Positions 5,661 to 6,292 of a DNA stretch of 6,292 nt are shown here, in pieces; position 1 is the stretch's first letter; every line of letters starts with the position of its first letter. Under the pieces are notes generated by a model. The model did no database searches and was not told the origin of the DNA. It saw only the letters and a list, made by a program, of their open reading frames with translations. The position numbers and the translations under genes are program-made. The DNA comes from CAZFUY01 sp964522445 (lineage in GTDB: Bacteria; Pseudomonadota; Gammaproteobacteria; SZUA-229), in assembly GCA_964522445.1 (NCBI GenBank), contig CAZFUY010000137.1:1-6292 (forward strand), given 5' to 3'.

Positions 5661-6292
5661 TTAAGCCTGTTTAGCACGATATTTGCTCCTGTGTTTTATC
5701 TCTTTCATTTCATGTCTTGGTGCAGTTAATAGTTGGTAAGGTTTGGGTCTTCGTTTAACAGCTCCAGGTTCACTTCTTCCCGGTCGATCTACAATAATAT
5801 TTCCTGCAATCGATTCGTAAAGAAGCTGGATTAAACGACCTTGTTTCTGCCGATCATTTTTTATTTGATTTAAATGCGGCTCCCAATGGCGTAGTGCTTG
5901 TATGCGCCCTTTAAAACTTATTCGGCATGCCTTAACACCTTTTTTTCTGGCAGCCTCAATAATAAGACAACGAATACAATTATAAGCAATAAAGTGCATG
6001 ATGATTTCTTTACGTACCATACTCGGTGTTTTACAACGTAGAATATCCATACCCATAGTTGTTTTAATATCTCTAAAAAACAATTCAACATCCCATCGTT
6101 GATAGTAAAGATCCGCAATATTATGTGCAGGGTAAGCGTTATGATCAAGCAGAGTTGTGATGATATAAAACGCACTAACTCTGAACCCAGGTTGATCGAC
6201 AATCACTTTAATTTGTCGCAGCAAAAGTGTTTCAGGCGCAGGTCGAAGATATTCATTTGGTATGAATTTTCCAAAACAATCCCCAAGCTGAC
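5661..6292 (-). CDS. IS4-family DDE transposase, 5' part outside the window
   Basis: The C-terminal 210 codons of a transposase; the frame stays open to the right edge, so the TTG at 6224 is not its true start and the N-terminal part lies beyond the window. The IS4-family signature Y-x2-R-x3-E-x6-K is complete in YYQRWDVELFFRDIK, with the third catalytic acidic residue (E) encoded at 6084-6086. Next come TTMGMDILRCKTPSMVRKE and a hydrophobic helix. Near the end is the basic motif AVKRRPKPYQLL, a recurrent ending in one IS4 subgroup. The first two catalytic aspartates are not in view. No frameshift or internal stop is present, so this part looks intact. The gene converges on the hydrolase unit. 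Family assignment is firm; the exact element is unknown. Confidence 0.92.
   Translation of the reverse strand, partial: QLGDCFGKFIPNEYLRPAPETLLLRQIKVIVDQPGFRVSAFYIITTLLDHNAYPAHNIADLYYQRWDVELFFRDIKTTMGMDILRCKTPSMVRKEIIMHFIAYNCIRCLIIEAARKKGVKACRISFKGRIQALRHWEPHLNQIKNDRQKQGRLIQLLYESIAGNIIVDRPGRSEPGAVKRRPKPYQLLTAPRHEMKEIKHRSKYRAKQA
5661..6292 (-). mobile_element. Partial IS4-family insertion sequence
   Basis: Defined by the transposase fragment. The element runs off the right edge. Its left end lies left of 5661 and is not resolved: no terminal inverted repeat or target duplication can be recognised with only one end present. The segment TAGGCGGAATGGCACTAAG (5642-5660), just outside the stop codon, is a candidate for the inner part of the end sequence, by position only. 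Confidence 0.75.

Noticed and set aside
5651..5665. TGGCAC resembling a sigma-54 -24 element
   Set aside because: No TTGC -12 element follows at the required spacing and no gene starts downstream on that strand.
5918..6202. Second minus-strand frame inside the transposase
   Set aside because: It is an out-of-frame shadow of the IS4-family gene, which carries the intact signature motif in its own frame.

Overview
The window looks like chromosomal DNA from an AT-rich gammaproteobacterium or a close relative. The basis is a full-length RmuC of E. coli-like length, a PilZ protein, and dense bacterial coding with ATG, GTG and overlapping starts. I cannot name the genus from the sequence. No rRNA, tRNA or CRISPR array is visible.

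Left part, minus strand (42-1240): a two-gene unit reads right to left. A PfkB-family sugar kinase that closely resembles ketohexokinase is followed by a small Rieske [2Fe-2S] protein. The kinase stop and the Rieske start overlap as ATGA, so the two are probably translationally coupled. The end of the Rieske gene is rich in inverted repeats. One hairpin loop there is complementary to a stretch at the very left edge of the window, where another minus-strand gene could begin.

Middle (1288-3332), plus strand: rmuC, divergent from the kinase, encodes a membrane-anchored coiled-coil protein with a C-terminal nuclease-like domain. Its stop codon lies in a perfect inverted repeat. A 242-275 base gap with short repeated CAGGTATAG boxes then leads to a stand-alone PilZ domain protein (probable c-di-GMP sensor), best started at a GTG at 2967 rather than the upstream TTG at 2934.

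Right part (3348-5525): after a 10-bp-stem hairpin comes a large patatin-like lipid acyl hydrolase with a block of hydrophobic segments inserted in its catalytic domain. It has a strong ribosome binding site. Its 3' end overlaps a 33-residue reading frame encoding a putative CxxC-plus-transmembrane microprotein. PilZ, the hydrolase and the microprotein may form one c-di-GMP-linked membrane-lipid unit; this is inferred from order and spacing only.

Right edge (5526-6292): after a short non-coding stretch with a long-loop stem comes the 3' part of an IS4-family DDE transposase on the minus strand. It is open to the window edge and carries the Y-x2-R-x3-E-x6-K signature. The insertion sequence converges on the hydrolase gene and continues beyond the window.
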